Notes under the pieces: model-generated
What the model was told of the DNA's origin: nothing
What the model saw: the letters and a program-made list of their open reading frames with translations, nothing else
The model's database searches: none
In this document: one piece after another, positions 52,727-63,572 of the stretch
Position numbering within the stretch: position 1 is the first letter of the stretch
Layout: each line of letters starts with the position of its first letter
Position numbers and translations under genes: made by a program
NCBI GenBank assembly: GCA_037176885.1
Contig: JAWWNJ010000040.1
Span: forward strand, 1,302,001 to 1,366,000
Reading direction: 5' to 3'
Length of the DNA stretch: 64,000 nucleotides
Origin: Favolaschia claudopus
Lineage: Eukaryota; Basidiomycota; Agaricomycetes; Agaricales; Mycenaceae

Positions 52727-54518
52727 CGGATGCACATTTAATCGTGCCGCCCCGAACATCGGCTTTTCGGCCGTTCCGCCCTTCTTTCGAGTGTTTTCGG
52801 CACCTTCCGCACCTTTCATCACCGAGGACTCTAAATGGGGCGGAGAATTGTTCCGCCCCTTTTGCAACCTCAGGCTCTTCCCCGCCCCTTTTACAACTTC
52901 ATCCGCCCTCTTTGATGGGAGTCAGTTTTTTCTGTGAAAATTGAGCACCGACCTCTGCTTGAATTCTTAGCGGTTAATTTGACTTGAACCCTTTGGTCAG
53001 TCGCATTGTATTTCAAGTTCAACTTGAGTTCAACACGAATTGCGTCTACGGTCTGATTGACTTCCGAGTCTCAAAATTCAAAGCCTAGTTCGCAAGGTAG
53101 TACAAGGTGCTCCTGAGTCGCACTTGTGTTGCTGGTAGATCTCAAAATCATTCATATCCGGTCCTGTGATTTACTTGGTTCGGTTTGGAGCATGCAGAGT
53201 CAAATTTATATGAATTATGGTCGCTCCTGATACAGGATTCCGTCCAGTCTATCCCAAATGGACCTGTTTTGTTCGCTGGAAGATTTTTCAAACATTGGTT
53301 GACTCAGAGCTCGGTGGCCGTCAAGTTTCACTAAACTCTTGAATTACAGGTATGAGTTCAATTCAAAATCAACCCTGACTTCCTCTTGGTCTCGTATATG
53401 ATAAACCATGTGTACAGTTCACCCTCGCGGACCACCATCCGCCGCCATCTGTCAGCAATCAAGTCTACTACAATTTTGTTGTAAGTCTTGGTTGGTTCGA
53501 AATGTATAGTCACTGTTCTAAAGATTCGTAGCTCGAGCTTGGATCGACGGACATCATCATCGCTCTTTCCTAAGCTTGCTGGCATGATCATATTGATTCC
53601 GTCCTTCGACACTGGCTTGTAGTCTGATGCATCCAACAGGAAGTAAAATTCGCCCACATGCACTGGTGACCACATGCTCGTAGAACGAACACCTTCAATT
53701 CTACACACGCCAAATCTATGCTGTTTTATCGAACTCTGGAAAGCACGACTTCTTGCCAAAGCTCCATACACTCAACTGCAAGATTTTGGCTCTATAAGTG
53801 AACTGTATTCATTGAACTCATCATTCGAAATCTCTCGAAGATAACTTACTATACTCCAATTCTATCAATTTGGATCTGTGAAAGACAGGAGATTTCGGAA
53901 TACGCTGCCTGAGGCACGACAATACAGATTGAAAGGCAGTCACAATCATTGCTGTACAGCGAGAATCTGATATTCGTTGAATAAGAGCTCACACGAATAA
54001 GGACGAGTTGAGCAGACTTACTGTACAGTCTGTAATAGGACCTTCCGTTCAGCTGCTGCAACAAGTCTCAGTGAAACAGCTGCCTGGCATGAATCTGAAA
54101 CGGATCAGATATTAGCAACTGTACGAGAAAGAGTGAGCCTGATTGTGAACACCTTGTATTGCGACTCGAATGATCTACTTGCATCATTAGAGCTACTAAG
54201 CATAACTTCAACAGAACAGTTGAATTTTCGGACTCGGAGTTCACTCAACACCGGTTTCGTGTTAAATTGGCATAAATCACCTGTTCAACCATGCAAGCTT
54301 AGGACTCTACAATTTTCAAAGTATAAATTGACTCACCAAAAAAGGGCGGGCGAAACTATGAAAGGGGCGGGGAAGAGGTTGCAAAAGGGGCGGAACAATT
54401 CTCCGCCCCATTTAAGTCCTCGGTGATGAAAGGTGCGGAAGGTGCCGAAAACACTCGAAAGAAGGGCGGAACGGCCGAAAAGCCGATGTTCGGGGCGGCA
54501 CGATTAAATGTGCATCCG
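52727..54518. mobile_element. 1,792-bp DNA element with about 195-bp TIRs inside the retrotransposon
   Basis: The left end CGGATGCACATTTAATCGTG and about 150 following bases are almost identical to the inverse of the right end, and weaker similarity extends to about 195 bp. A target duplication could not be identified. The interior has one minus-strand frame. The superfamily is unclear; long TIRs recall Mutator-like or foldback elements. Confidence 0.8.
53358..53771 (-). CDS. Unrecognised 137-codon frame in the long-TIR element
   Basis: The only sizeable frame of the element. It reads MWSPVHVGEFYFLLDASDYK, then ELRIFRTVTIHFEPTKTYNK; the mixed hydrophobic/charged pattern looks like real protein, but no family is recognised. 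Possibly a captured gene piece. Confidence 0.35.
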   Translation of the reverse strand: MYGALARSRAFQSSIKQHRFGVCRIEGVRSTSMWSPVHVGEFYFLLDASDYKPVSKDGINMIMPASLGKSDDDVRRSKLELRIFRTVTIHFEPTKTYNKIVVDLIADRWRRMVVREGELYTWFIIYETKRKSGLILN

Positions 54519-54689
54519 GACCGCCATACTTTCCTGCTCTCCGCGGGTGCCCAACTCGATTCTCCGTCGACTATGGCTTCTGTTTGACCGAACGACTCGT
54601 TTCCTAGGCCCTATCGACTCACTCGACTTTGTGTTTAACTTGTACCACCACCCACCATTCGTCGTGGCAATCGACGTTAAACTTGCTGA

Positions 54690-54992
54690 AAATGGAATTT
54701 TATCGATTCCCCCGGCTCTCTGAGCGCGCAAAACTCGCAATCGTTTCGATTGCATTCGTTCTAGCTTCAATTTCGATCTGGAAGGTCGACTTGCTGGCCC
54801 GCTACGCCAAAAATCTAGCACCGCTCGCAGCGTACATATTGATTCTGATTATATGTGCTGGTACCTACTGCAATCAATTTGTTCCTGCATATGTGAAGCA
54901 GAGAAGCGACTCCCAATACTCTATAAATCAACACTCACTCAAAGCTACTCCATCCGAGTTATCGACGCCGCTGAAAAACAAAGTTCAAAATT
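54690..54992 (+). CDS. Small two-hydrophobic-segment frame
   Basis: ATG at 54690 opens a 100-residue frame with two membrane-like helices (LAIVSIAFVLASISIW and LAPLAAYILILIICAGTYC) and a polar C-terminus. It lies just before the pol remnant. It could be a small membrane protein of the element or of the captured stretch. Confidence 0.4.
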
Positions 54993-54999
54993 GAACTTA

Positions 55000-55655
55000 C
55001 ATAATCGGCATCATGTCATCTCGGACCCTCGGCCGAACGAACCCGATGCAGCGCAAACTGCATCTAACTTCCCGGAACCCACTTACCTCTCACTCACAGA
55101 CCTAGAACTTGAGGATGGGGACATTCTTATCCCTATGACAGTTGATGGGGAAGGAAAAGCAGAGGTTTTGACTGCCTACAAGAAAGTAGGAGTCAAAGTC
55201 AAACCTTGTGCGCGCATATTCTGGGTAGGCTTGAGCTAAAGACGGTCTTTTCCCGAGGACCCATTAAAAACACTCCCAAAATTGCCGATTCATCCTCCTG
55301 AATTTGTTCCAACGGAAAAGCTCACCCGGGAACGACTTGAATCACTGGAAATAAATAAAAATGGCTTCCTCACCCCCGAAGAACAGAAACTCTTTGAACA
55401 TATAATGTTTCTATCAACATGCACTCGCCTTCGAGGAAACCGACCGTGGGACATTCCGGGAAGACTACTTCTCTCCCTACATTTATCCGGTCGTTGAACA
55501 CACACCTTGGGTACTTATTCAAAAAATATTCCGATTCCCCCGGGAATAATGGACAAGGTTATTGAACTGCTCAAAGTCAAAAATTTGCATTTGCCAGAAT
55601 CAAGCACCTTGTCACAACAGCTCCGGCTCTTGTCAATATTGACTATTTCTGTTAT
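55000..55655 (+). pseudogene. pol: segment N-terminal to RT, RT core deleted
   Basis: Reads LELEDGDILIPMTVDGEGKA, a frame change, FPEDPLKTLPKLPIHPPEF, LTRERLESLEINKNGFLTPE, and a frame change at about 55410. It then continues with the start of RT (HTPWVLIQKIFRFPR, IMDKVIELLKVKNLHLPESS). In this family the RT fingers and palm (with YxDD) should follow over about 1.2 kb, but RNase H sequence starts within about 80 bp. Confidence 0.78.
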
Positions 55656-55660
55656 TCCTT

Positions 55661-56035
55661 TCCGTCGATTCCAGCAATCGAGGTACGGGATTTGTACTCT
55701 CCCAGGAAGACTCAGACGGCAGAAGACGACCCGCTCGTTATGGTTCGTTGCCCTTCAACGAGCGGGAAAGTCGTTACTCGCAACCGAAACTCGAACTTTA
55801 TGGACTCTATCGAGCTCTGCAACATTGGCGCCTCTATCTATTCGGTATCAAAAAGCTGAATATTGAGGTAGATGCAAAATACATCAAAGGGATGTTGAAC
55901 GCGCCCGACTTGCAACCCAATGCTGCCATCAACCGTTGGATTCAAGGAATCCTTCTGTTTGATTTCAACCTTATACATGTCCCTGGCAAAACATTCCATG
56001 CTCCCGACGCCCTTTCCCGACGTGAACTCGGATAG
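55661..56035 (+). CDS. pol: RNase H domain
   Basis: Continuous frame: SVDSSNRGTGFVLSQEDSDG, then NERESRYSQPKLELYGLYRA with the catalytic Glu, LNIEVDAKYIKGML with Asp, and VPGKTFHAPDALSRRELG. It would degrade RNA in the RNA:DNA hybrid; in the absence of RT it is of no use to the element. Confidence 0.85.
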   Translation, partial: SVDSSNRGTGFVLSQEDSDGRRRPARYGSLPFNERESRYSQPKLELYGLYRALQHWRLYLFGIKKLNIEVDAKYIKGMLNAPDLQPNAAINRWIQGILLFDFNLIHVPGKTFHAPDALSRRELG

Positions 56036-56289
56036 GGGGAAGAAGTTATTGACCATGACGATTCATGGCTTGATGAAATCTCTCTCCTTGCAAACATCAC
56101 CGAAACTCCTCTTCACCGCTTTCTCTCATTCTATGTCCAATATACAGATCCGGCTCATACACCCCTATGCTTCCCTACTGCCTATGCCTACACCAATCAC
56201 ATCTCTCCACCTCTATCTCCGTTCGATTCCGTTCTATTTGACATCCGACACTTTCTGATCACACTCCAACTTCCTACATTCCTCCAACC

Positions 56290-57626
56290 TGACTCAGCTC
56301 GCCAACTCCAAGCCAAACGACGATTCTTGAAGAAGGCTTCCGACTATTTCATGAAGGATAACCAGATGTTCAAACGAAACGGGGATAAGATGCCATTACT
56401 TGTTGTCTTTGAACCAGACCGTCGCGCAAGCATCATGACCCAGGCTCATGAAATGCTGGGACACCGAGGTATTTTGCCGACACTTGAAACCCATCCGACT
56501 ACGCTTCTTTTGGCCGCACATGGAGATTGGAATTCGAAAGCACATTCGATCCTGCCATGAATGTCAGGTTCGCACCCGAATCGCATCACAGGTTCCTCTC
56601 ACAATCACCGTCCCGACAACTGTATTCGCCAAAATCTACGTGGATGTCATGTTCATGCCTACCGCTCATGGATTTCGTTACATTGTGGCAGCCAAAGATG
56701 ACCTATCTGGAGTCACTGAAGCCCGCGCCTTGCGCCGCGCTACAGCTCAGTCGCTCGCCAAGTTCTTCTGGGAAGAAATTTATTGTCGGTATGGAGTCGT
56801 GATGGAAGTTACTACCGACAATGGATCCGAAGTTAAAGAGGCTTTTGCGCACCTAATGGTCACCCTCGGAGTCCCACATGTCAAAATCTCTCCATACAAT
56901 TCACGCGCCAATGGTGTTGTTGAACGTGGACATTACATCCTCCGGGAGTCTATTGTTAAAGCATGCGCAGGAAATATAAATCAATGGCCTCTTAAGCTTG
57001 CAGCCGCCGTCTTTGCAGACCGAGTAACCTTCCGACGCGCTACAGGTCAAACCCCATACTTCACGCTCCATGGATTTCACCCCATTCTACCATTTGACCT
57101 GACGGAATGAACCTTCATGGTTGAAGGATGGAAAACTCATATGAGTCCCTCAGATTTACTTGCCCTTCGCATCCGTCAGATCGAGAAACGACCCGAAGAT
57201 ATCAGACACGCAGCTGAACGCCTTCATGCCAGCAGAATACATTCAAAGGCCGAATTTGAGCGCAGATATCATGCTAGGTTCTACCGTGAAGTTTATCTCG
57301 CAGATGAACTTGTGCTGGTTCGGAATTCAAGGATATCCAAGGACTTGGGACGCAAGTCTAAAGCAAAATGGCTTGGGCCATACGCAGTTGTTTGACGCAC
57401 TACAGGTGGCTCGTATGTCCTTCGGGAACTCTCCGGAGCACTCAGCATTCAAGGAATTGCTGCGACTCGACTTCTCCCCTACATTTCTCGCGATGATCCA
57501 CGACTCACCGAACTTGCCAAAGAATTTCCTGCAGATGATGGGATGGAGATTGAAGATCCAGAAAACACATCTCAATCTGATTCCGAAGGCGAAGATCTCG
57601 AGGAAATGGATGAGGATGATCTTTGA
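56290..57626 (+). pseudogene. pol: integrase, with frameshift and two stops
   Basis: The zinc-binding part (QAHEMLGHRGI, then in another frame SCHECQVRT) is split by a frameshift near 56480. The core has Asp in IYVDVMFMP, Asp in VTTDNGSEV and Glu in ANGVVERGH, the D,D-35-E set. In-frame TGA codons at 57108-57110 and 57393-57395 interrupt the C-terminal domain, which carries WLGPYAVV (GPY motif) and an acidic end (GEDLEEMDEDDL). Integrase inserts the cDNA into the chromosome. Confidence 0.88.
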
Positions 57627-57746
57627 TTTTCTCCTTACAGTGTCGAAAAATCCTTCCTCTGCGGCCTCATTTTGTTTGCTCGTTCGCACAAAATCACCAC
57701 CTTCGAGCAGACCAGGGACGGTCTGAATTTCCTGTTCCCCGCGGAT

Positions 57747-58704
57747 GTGACACCAAATACTTGGTTTTCCATTAATCACCCATTTCCCCCTCGACTTCTA
57801 CTTCGGTTAATATTCAAAACCTGGATTCTCCAACGCGTACACTTCGACTCACAGAATTGTCAAACGTGACCGCGCCGGCAAATTTACCTTTTCAACCAAG
57901 GTTACGGAAAATTCCCACGAGCCCGAGATGGCCGAGTACAAGAAATCTCGCAGCGCGTACCTCCACAGTGGCAAGATCCAGGAGAACAATAAGGCGTACA
58001 GCCTTCAATGCGCAGAATCAGGCCATTTTCCAAGTATAGTAACCCCGTCTTATTGTTCTTCGGCTTCACAGCCTTGTTTTCTTGTTTCGGCAACCATTGT
58101 TTTGCCCTTCTCATTGTAGCATCATTGTCTGCTATGCTAGCCTCCGAACAGTATAAATAGAGGTACCTAGTTACAGTAGAAGAGGTCTGGTCCATGTACA
58201 TTTGATCCCCACTTTTGCTTCCTTCACCGGTGTAATTGATTCAATCCAATTGACTTCGCACCTGAAACATCTGCCTGAACAACTCTCTCTCTCTTTGTTA
58301 TCGCCCTCCGGTCCTCGCAAAGATCGAGACCATCAGTATTGTCCAGTGTTTCACCTAAACGTACTGACTTCTTGATTTTAAGTCTCAACAACATTTCGGT
58401 GGAAGTTTACGTCCAGCGCGTAAATTCCTCAAAAGCGAAATCAAGACTTGTAGGGACTCAGGATCTTCAAAACAGCTATCTGTGTGTGTTGTTCTACCGT
58501 GCAACGGAGTATATTCGACATAGGAGCCCACTCATTCACGTATTGTGATGAACGATACATCTAATCGATACGTGAAAGTAGTTATTTTACTGCCTCACAT
58601 CTGGAGCCCACCGCGAGGGGTTTCTATCGTCGATAACTACGCTCCATTGCCGGTTACGACCAACAACAATCCGCTATTACACTTACAATCTATCTCCATC
58701 ACCA
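57747..58704 (+). repeat. 3' LTR
   Basis: 958 bp; without the MITE that sits in the 5' copy. A TATAAATAG box is at 58152-58160. Confidence 0.92.
58152..58160 (+). promoter_or_regulatory. TATA box of the 3' LTR
   Basis: Same TATAAATAG as in the 5' LTR; it could drive read-out transcription into the flanking DNA. Confidence 0.5.
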
Positions 58705-59944
58705 ACCCTTTACTGGGTGAAAGCAAAAGTTCAAAAGTTGAGAGTAGGTCCTAGATGTCTCCTCAATCTTTCTATCACCAGCGAAGTATGTGTGATCACT
58801 GATTGGGCAAAAGGTCGAGATTGATATCACTTTCGGATCACGGAGACTGTTGACCCAGGCAACAGTTTTTTTCCGCAACATCCCAAAACACTGTGAAGGG
58901 ACAGTCAAAGCCCAAGGATGTTTCAGGCAGAGTCCAACACTTTTCCCACAGCAAAATTGGATTCTAAACCTGAGTGCACAGCGGGTGAAAAATCGCTCTA
59001 ATTAGGAAGTTTGCAAGTTTCAAGTAAGTCTTTAGTCTCACCAAGTCAGACTCTACAAGATTTATGATAGTCGATGAATCTATTATATAGAGTCTGAACT
59101 TGATGGCGCCTGTCATCCAAGACCTCGGATTCTGTGACACACGTGCCAGTTCACACGGTCGGATAAGGAAATGACACGTCGTTGGGAAACTTGGCGCCAA
59201 CTCGAGCCCAATATGGAGCTTGTTGGCTGCATAAAGGGCTTGGAACCCCACATTTACAGTTGCCGGGGCTAATATCGGCCCATGTCCCATGTCGGTGGAG
59301 ACGAGCGAAAAAATCAAAAAGAAAAGGAAGGAAAAAAGAGAAAAAGAGGGGGGAAAAGGGAGAGAGTTCAAGAACCTACCTGTGTCATGTACAGTTGATT
59401 TTCCGAGCAAACAACCTCTCTGAATGCAGCACTGCGGCGAATTAAGCTATGAGACCCAAGCCTCGGCTGTTTTGATGTTGATTGAGTCCATCCGGAGTCA
59501 TTGGCGAATGAAAATCAAGCGATTCATCTTATCGTTATCTGCTTCAACGGCTTCGTCGGCACGCCATCAACACGTGCTAGGCGACCAATCACCGCGCTTC
59601 TTGAATTCTCCCTTCCGCACCTCCGGATCCCTGCTGAGCCTTCTCCCAAAATCATTCAAGGATTACTTTGGCAGCGAGCATTTCCAACTCTTGTTTCCTC
59701 CTTTATCCAAACCGGTTTGCAAGCAACTATTTCTGTACAGTCGCAAACCCCGAAGCGAAACGGCACTAGGAAGCGAAACACTCGCCGAACACACGGTTAA
59801 CGCTTTCCCCCGGGGCCGAATCTTTGCATGTAGGCACCCCACCGTCTGAGGACCCAAACCACAAAAGAAATTGTGTTGAAAATCCTCTCGCCGCCGGCAA
59901 TGGCCAAGCTTTGTTTACGCCGGCAGATGCACCAAGGCGAAATA
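58705..59944. other. No gene recognised
   Basis: Frames on both strands (for example, minus 59410-58964 and plus 59424-59849) have no motifs. A Lys/Glu-rich A/G tract is at about 59308-59365. It does not obviously continue the membrane-protein gene left of the retrotransposon. Confidence 0.35.
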
Positions 59945-60106
59945 GAGACTTTGCGGTAACCACTGGTGGCTATCGGTGGCTCATTTTTCTCAAGACCGGA
60001 TGACAGCCTCTGGGTAGACTAGCCACCATTTGCACGACCTATTCAGGGGAAAAGCTATTGCACACGAAGAGCCGCCGATAGCCACCGGTGGCTACCGCAA
60101 AGTCTC
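59945..60106. mobile_element. 162-bp MITE related to the GAGAGTTTGCGG family
   Basis: Ends GAGACTTTGCGGTAACCACT and inverse, TA at 59943-59944 and 60107-60108. The end sequence differs at a few bases from the larger family members. Confidence 0.88.
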
Positions 60107-60609
60107 TAATATCATTTCTTCCTCTGGCATTGTGGCCAGTGACATACAGTAGTAATATATAGAAAGTCATTTCGAGGCGGATTGCATCGAAAGTATTGAA
60201 CGAACTGGTCGATTTGCGCGAGAATGGCTCAATTTGTTGTGTTTTGTAGTGTTTCGCTATCACCGTAACGTTATTTGGCGATATTTGACTCGCCCCACAA
60301 ATTGTCCTCGTTCTTAGTGTTGCCGGGGTTCGGTTAGGTTCGGTTTTTCGCCCAAAAATCCGAACCCCGAACCGCACCTGGGGTTCGGTTCGACTCAAGC
60401 TCCCGAACCTCGCACCGAACCTAGGTTCGGTGCAGGAAGGGTTCGGTTCAGGTTCAGTAGAGGTTCGAACCCAAACGAACCTGAATTTTTTCAAGCGTTA
60501 CTCGATAGGTAAATACATCAGCATTATGCAACTAATTTTCGACATCCTCCTCCAATAGATCCAGTGCTTCAACGACTCGCTTCCGTGCTTCGTCCGCAGC
60601 GCTGACTTC

Positions 60610-61270
60610 AACTCATTTCATTACAGTATGATTCGTATTATGTCGCTCCGACCACGGAAAATGTGCATGAAGTTGTGCAAACCGGTAAGTAGATTGCTGC
60701 ACTTCTATTTTCTCTTGATTGAAGGTTTCGACAGTACCCGCAGCACCAGTACAGTACGGTTACTCTTGGATTCAATCCAAGCTTCAAGCTCGCAAAAACA
60801 AAGTTGTTTCGGAGGTGAATCCAAGGGCGGAATTGAATGCTTACCTTAATGCGCCGCTACAGAACGTCCATGATGTCGTTAAGTGGTGGGGGGTACGTCC
60901 ATTCACTCGAAATTCACCGACAAAATTGAGCTGATATTTTATGTGCGCCTTTAGCACCACGCGTCTCAGTACCCCACCCTGGCTCGAATTGCTCGTGACT
61001 ACCTGGCTATCCAGGGCTCAGCAACTGCCTCTGAGCGGGCATTCTCTAATGGGTCATTCACCAGTACCCCCCATCGCAATCGGCTCGCGCCCGACATGTT
61101 CGAGGCACTGCAATTGTTGAAGAGTGCGTATCGTAATGGGCATTATATTGGTGCGCTCGAAATGGAGCAGGTATACCAAGGATTCCAGCTTTGCAAGCCC
61201 CTCTTCATGCGATTCAGAGTTCCACGACTCTTGTGTGTACGCCGTTTTAATGTTCGGGTCCGGCGCTAAA
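60610..61270 (+). pseudogene. hAT transposase C-terminal exons, on the + strand
   Basis: Reads YDSYYVAPTTENVHEVV; an intron; VSTVPAAPVQYGYSWIQSKL; NAYLNAPLQNVHDVVKWWG to 60892; a 62-nt intron; then from 60955 HHASQYPTLARIARDYLAIQ and GSATASERAFSNG, which is the hAT dimerisation domain with the conserved SERAFS. The remaining enzyme exons are on the opposite strand just downstream. Confidence 0.85.
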
Positions 61271-61321
61271 CAATATCAGCAATATTCAAGCGACAACGTT
61301 CACGACTTACAAAGGCAAATA

Positions 61322-62720
61322 AAATATACATCTGTATCGTCGGTCTTCCCATACCATTTCTCGAGATTGTCGAGGCCCGCAAGAATGGACTCTCGCATGT
61401 CGGCAAATCGCTCCGTGGCCGCCATATTACGCCAAGTCTCGGCCATAGCTTCTAGTAATGGGAGAGTGCGCCAAACAGTCGAAAAACGAGAACTTGAAAA
61501 GGATTGTTGAATGTTCGCGGGCTCCTGAACAGTGAAAGAAAGCAAATTAATTATAATAAACTATTCACAGCATTATATTGTACCTGAAGCACTTCGCGAA
61601 TCCTCTCTAGTTGATCCCAGTCCTGTGTTGAAAGTCGAAAAGTTGCGTAGGATTTTTTGACGAGGTTTGGAACCTCGGGACTGTCGTCGGCGAGAAGCAC
61701 GAACCGATTTATCGTCTAATCAAATCAGCAACGAGCAAATAAACAAATGAACAAAACACACCAGGCGAAGCAGGATCAGACGGTCAAGAAAAGTGAACAT
61801 TCAGGCCCAACGGGTTCGGATCCAGCCTAGAAGTTGAAGGACAGGAACACCCGACTCCCTGCACATCTTCTTGAAGAATGCTTGGGCTTGGGGCGAAGCA
61901 CGGATCTGATTAAATTTGCGTGTTAACTACAAGAAAAGAAAAGGCTGAAGCAAAGGCTTACCTGCTTCACAAGGGCTAGGGACTTCCCCAATGCGTCCTT
62001 AGGCCTTGGCCCATCCCCCTCGCCATCGATATCTCCGTCACTGTCCTCATTCTCGGGCTCCCCATCCTCTGCCGCCAAAAGCGCATCTATCTCATCGTCA
62101 TCCAAATCCGGGTTAGCGGCCTTCAACTGCTTGCGCAATTTCTTCGCCTTGGCAACAATTGCTTTGGCTGAAATCGGAGATACATGAGAGACGAAGTGCT
62201 TTGCTGCCAGATGCACGGCATGCTCCATGCACCTGTAAATTAATAATCAGTAGACAAGCGAGTTGAGCATCCGGTATAACATACCTAACACACCGCATTT
62301 TCAGAGGATTAACTTCTTTCCCTGCGCATTTCATGGATGTGTCGGAAAGGGTCACCAGTCTTTGAAGTCCATGTGTCGAAGGTGAACGAGACTTGGCCGG
62401 GTATTTTCTGGATCAACGGTCAGATTACGAACCAAGAAAATTCAAACGGAATTAAGAAACTTGGAACATACGCTCAATTTCTCTCGAAGACGATCCTCCG
62501 CTTCTGATGCACGATTCATAATCTCCTCCCGCATCTTCGTACGATGCGGGACATCACTCTCCTTGAGACTCGGGCTAGTCTCTCTAAGACAGACGCTACA
62601 ACTTGTAGCTCGTTCCTCGCAAGTTATAGTCTGTTGGTTACCGCGCCCTGATAACCGGTGACTTGCCGTATCACTGATTGATGGCGATGCACGACCAAAC
62701 AACGCGCTCACCTTCACCAA
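61322..62720 (-). pseudogene. hAT transposase N-terminal and central exons, on the - strand
   Basis: Minus strand, in order: SEAEDRLREKLS; an intron; IPGQVSFTFDTWTSKTGDPF with the first catalytic Asp; AGKEVNPLKMRCVRCMEHAV and HLAAKHFVSHVSP; an acidic linker; INRFVLLADDSPEVPNLVKK; ANIQQSFSSSRFSTVWRTLP; and LENLEKWYGKTDDTDVYFIC-like sequence ending at a GTAAGT donor at 61321. The stretch that normally carries the second Asp between TWTS and the MRCVRC block is missing. The C-terminal exons do not follow on this strand. Confidence 0.85.
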
Positions 62721-63387
62721 TTCGACGCGACTGAGAGCCCTGAAATCGTCAGAAACTATGTAAGAACCAAAGGTCTACTAAAGACTCCTTTCTTGACCCA
62801 ATCCACATTCGTTTCGTATTCAAACCAGTACTCACCGGAAATGTGCCCAAATCAGGGAATTCTACGTTTTTCACCTCAAATATTGTAAAGGAAACCAGGA
62901 TCGGTTGGTTGAAGCTACGAGGAGGCTATACCTGGTCAAGAATTCAATTTCCCGGCTCAAAGTCGTGGGGGAACGGGTCGAAGTCGCGTCAAGGCGCGGT
63001 TGCCATTACTTCCCAAATAGGATGCTTATATAATAACGCAGGACGCCACTCACTGGGTCGTGGTAACCACAGGACTAGACTCGGGCGGCAGTACTGAAGA
63101 AGTCGCCTGAAGGGACCCTTGTCGACGAGGCGGAAAGCCTGAGGGATATCAGTGGTTTGCTCGGTGCACAATAACGGGGTGGCGCACATCATCCTCAGTC
63201 ACCATTATTTCCACCAGATAATCAAGCATTCCCTGCGAGGTGAAGGGTGGAGTCTTTGTGGCAAAATCATCGAGAGTAGGTTGCTTTGATAGGCTCTCTC
63301 TTCAACTTAGTTAGTAACATTCAAACGAGGAAATATAAAGCTTCAACTCACTGTCCATAACCTTTAGGGGTCGCACGCGGATGAATA

Positions 63388-63572
63388 GGGGCGCTCAATT
63401 CTTAGCTCGTCAGCTCGTCTCGTCCGTAAAATGTCGATTTTTTGATGAGGGGATCAAAATTTGATGGGAAGTGGAGAGAAATGCGGAGTGGGATCAGCAG
63501 CTCATCAGCTCATCATGCAATTAAATAATTTCTGGGACGAGACGAGCCGACGAGCTAAGAATTGAGCGCCCC
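63388..63572. mobile_element. 185-bp MITE, GGGGCGCTCAATTC family, inverted copy
   Basis: Near-identical to the reverse complement of 44263-44446; nested inside the hAT element at 60315-63915. Confidence 0.9.

Larger units (their letters stand above)
45974..58704 (+). mobile_element. Ty3/gypsy LTR retrotransposon, 12.7 kb, lacking reverse transcriptase core
   Basis: Two long direct repeats (45974-47347 and 57747-58704) begin TGTGACACCAAATACT and end near CATCACCA. Between them in order are gag, protease, an extra reading frame, a nested TIR element, the region before RT, RNase H and integrase, which is the Ty3/gypsy order. The RT palm domain is absent. Flanking 5-mers of the two ends do not match (ATATC versus ACCCT), and no usual tRNA primer site or purine tract is obvious. 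Two DNA elements (46097-46513 and 52727-54518) have inserted. Confidence 0.9.

Noticed and set aside
45970..58710. 5-bp target duplication of the LTR retrotransposon
   Set aside because: The flanking bases (ATATC and ACCCT) do not match; none is claimed.
58964..59410. 148-codon minus-strand frame as a gene
   Set aside because: Low-complexity Phe/Ser/Leu run from an A/G tract and no recognisable domain.
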